Shown: positions 13,244-14,105 of the stretch, piece after piece
Numbering within the stretch: position 1 is the stretch's first letter
Layout of the letters: each line of letters begins with the position of its first letter
Source: JAZDCJ01 sp036311985
GTDB taxonomy: Bacteria > Actinomycetota > Actinomycetes > Actinomycetales > Micrococcaceae
Direction: 5' to 3' (one strand)
Assembly (NCBI RefSeq): GCF_036311985.1
Contig: NZ_JAZDCJ010000060.1
DNA: 14,105 nt
The notes under the pieces: model-generated
The model's input: only the letters and a program-made list of their open reading frames with translations
The model's database searches: none
Told to the model about the DNA's origin: nothing
Translations under genes and position numbers: made by a program

Positions 13244-13250
13244 CGGCATC

Positions 13251-14031
13251 ATGACGATCCGCGAGCGGCATCCCGAAGCACACTTCACCCACGTTCCGCA
13301 GGCCACTGCGCTCGTCACGGGCGCCACGGCGGGGATCGGCGCGGAGTTCGCCCGGCAGCTGGCCTCCCAGGGCCACGCCCTGGTCCTCGTCGCCCGCGAC
13401 GCCGCGCGCCTCGAGTCCTCCGCCGCATCGCTGCGGAGCCGCTTCGCCGTCCCGGTCGAGACGATCACGGCGGATCTGCTGACGGACGACGGCGTGGAGG
13501 CGGTCGCCCGGCGCCTCGCCTCGGTGGACTCCCCCGTCGCGCTCCTGGTCAACAATGCGGGTCACGGACTGCGCGGCAATTTCGCGGACAACGAGCTCTC
13601 CGACGAGCTGGACCTGCTGCGCATCCACACGCAGGCCCCGCTCGTCCTGGCCCACGCCGCGCTGCGCGCGATGGGCGCCGCGGGCGGCGGGCGGATCATC
13701 AACGTCGCGTCGATGGCGGCGTTCACCCCGCACGGCACCTACTCGGCCGCCAAGGCGCTCATGGTGTCCTTCAGCCGCTGGGCCAACGAGTACTACCGCC
13801 CCCGCGGCATCACGGTCACCGCGGTGTGCCCGGGGTACGTGCGCACCGAGTTCCACGAGCGGATGAGGCTCGAGCACCTTCGCGTCCCCCGCTTCGCGTG
13901 GCTGCAGCCGGACGAGGTCGTCCAGGCGGGGCTCGCCGACGCGGCGGCCGGCCGCGCCGTCTCCATCCCGACCCTGCGCTACAAGGCGGGAGCGGTCCTG
14001 GCCCGGCTCCTGCCCGACGCGCTGCTGGCCC
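13251..14031 (+). CDS. Short-chain dehydrogenase/reductase, 3' end missing
   Basis: About 260 residues are reliable. This is a Rossmann-fold NAD(P)H oxidoreductase: cofactor loop TGATAGIG (23-30), arginine at 49 in LVARD, consistent with NADPH preference, NNAG (101-104), catalytic S154 in NVASMAA, and Y164/K168 in YSAAK, then VCPGYVRTEF (192-201). The substrate is unknown. ATG 13251 is the only sensible start and lacks a ribosome-binding site. The frame enters the 24-G run at 14032 and stays open to the window end, but residues from there on (poly-Gly and a basic tail) are not trustworthy. Family members are usually 250-280 residues, so only a short C-terminal piece is missing. Confidence 0.88.
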
Positions 14032-14055
14032 GGGGGGGGGGGGGGGGGGGGGGGG
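14032..14055. repeat. Homopolymer run of 24 G, probable sequencing artefact
   Basis: Twenty-four consecutive G bases interrupt the SDR gene, followed by 50 bases starting with purine-rich AGGAAGGAAAAG. This is what two-colour Illumina chemistry produces when signal is lost at a read end, carried into an assembly at a contig tip. The bases after it should not be trusted. Confidence 0.75.
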
Positions 14056-14105
14056 AGGAAGGAAAAGAACCCATCACCCGCCAAACACCCGCGGACGGCG
14101 GTACG

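Noticed and set aside
14032..14055. G run as a phase-variation tract or G-quadruplex
   Set aside because: Its length, position 50 bases from the end, and the composition change after it fit a sequencing artefact better.
13200..14084. 294-codon minus-strand frame starting with a poly-proline stretch
   Set aside because: Its start and poly-Pro derive from the G run, and it is antisense to the dehydrogenase with intact catalytic motifs.

Overview
The window comes from a very GC-rich actinobacterium, most likely Micrococcales/Micrococcaceae-like. The evidence is strong G/C bias at third codon positions, a DtxR/IdeR-type iron box, MarR, FecCD and SIP proteins of actinobacterial style, and several genes whose -10 hexamer sits 6-7 bases before ATG (leaderless style). 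It looks like a whole draft contig: it begins inside an insertion-sequence end and finishes in a 24-base G run that is probably a sequencing artefact.

Left accessory end (1-816): the terminal repeats of an IS21-like element (1-127) abut a 47-codon C-terminal gene remnant. Two small, overlapping, mutually similar genes follow (278-816). This stretch is clearly poorer in GC (53-57% in three hand-counted lines) than the rest (78% in one counted line). It reads like a disrupted toxin/immunity-type locus, but that function is inferred.

Exporter module (853-3658): an ABC exporter half-transporter on the minus strand diverges from a small hypothetical gene and a MarR regulator on the plus strand. 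The control region between them is rich in palindromes.

Carbohydrate pair (3683-7288, minus): a GH92-type alpha-mannosidase-like hydrolase without signal peptide is followed by a GT4 glycosyltransferase, with a perfect 10-bp hairpin between them. Both proteins look cytoplasmic, which suggests turnover of an intracellular mannose-containing glycoside.

Iron module (7348-13103, minus): a lipoprotein siderophore-binding protein, two FecCD permeases and an unusual single polypeptide joining the ABC ATPase to an FAD-dependent siderophore-interacting reductase. A metallo-beta-lactamase-fold hydrolase gene on the opposite strand sits between the binding protein and the first permease. A DtxR/IdeR-like box overlaps the promoter of the binding-protein gene.

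Right end (13251-14031): a short-chain dehydrogenase runs divergently from the binding-protein gene and enters the G run before its stop codon.
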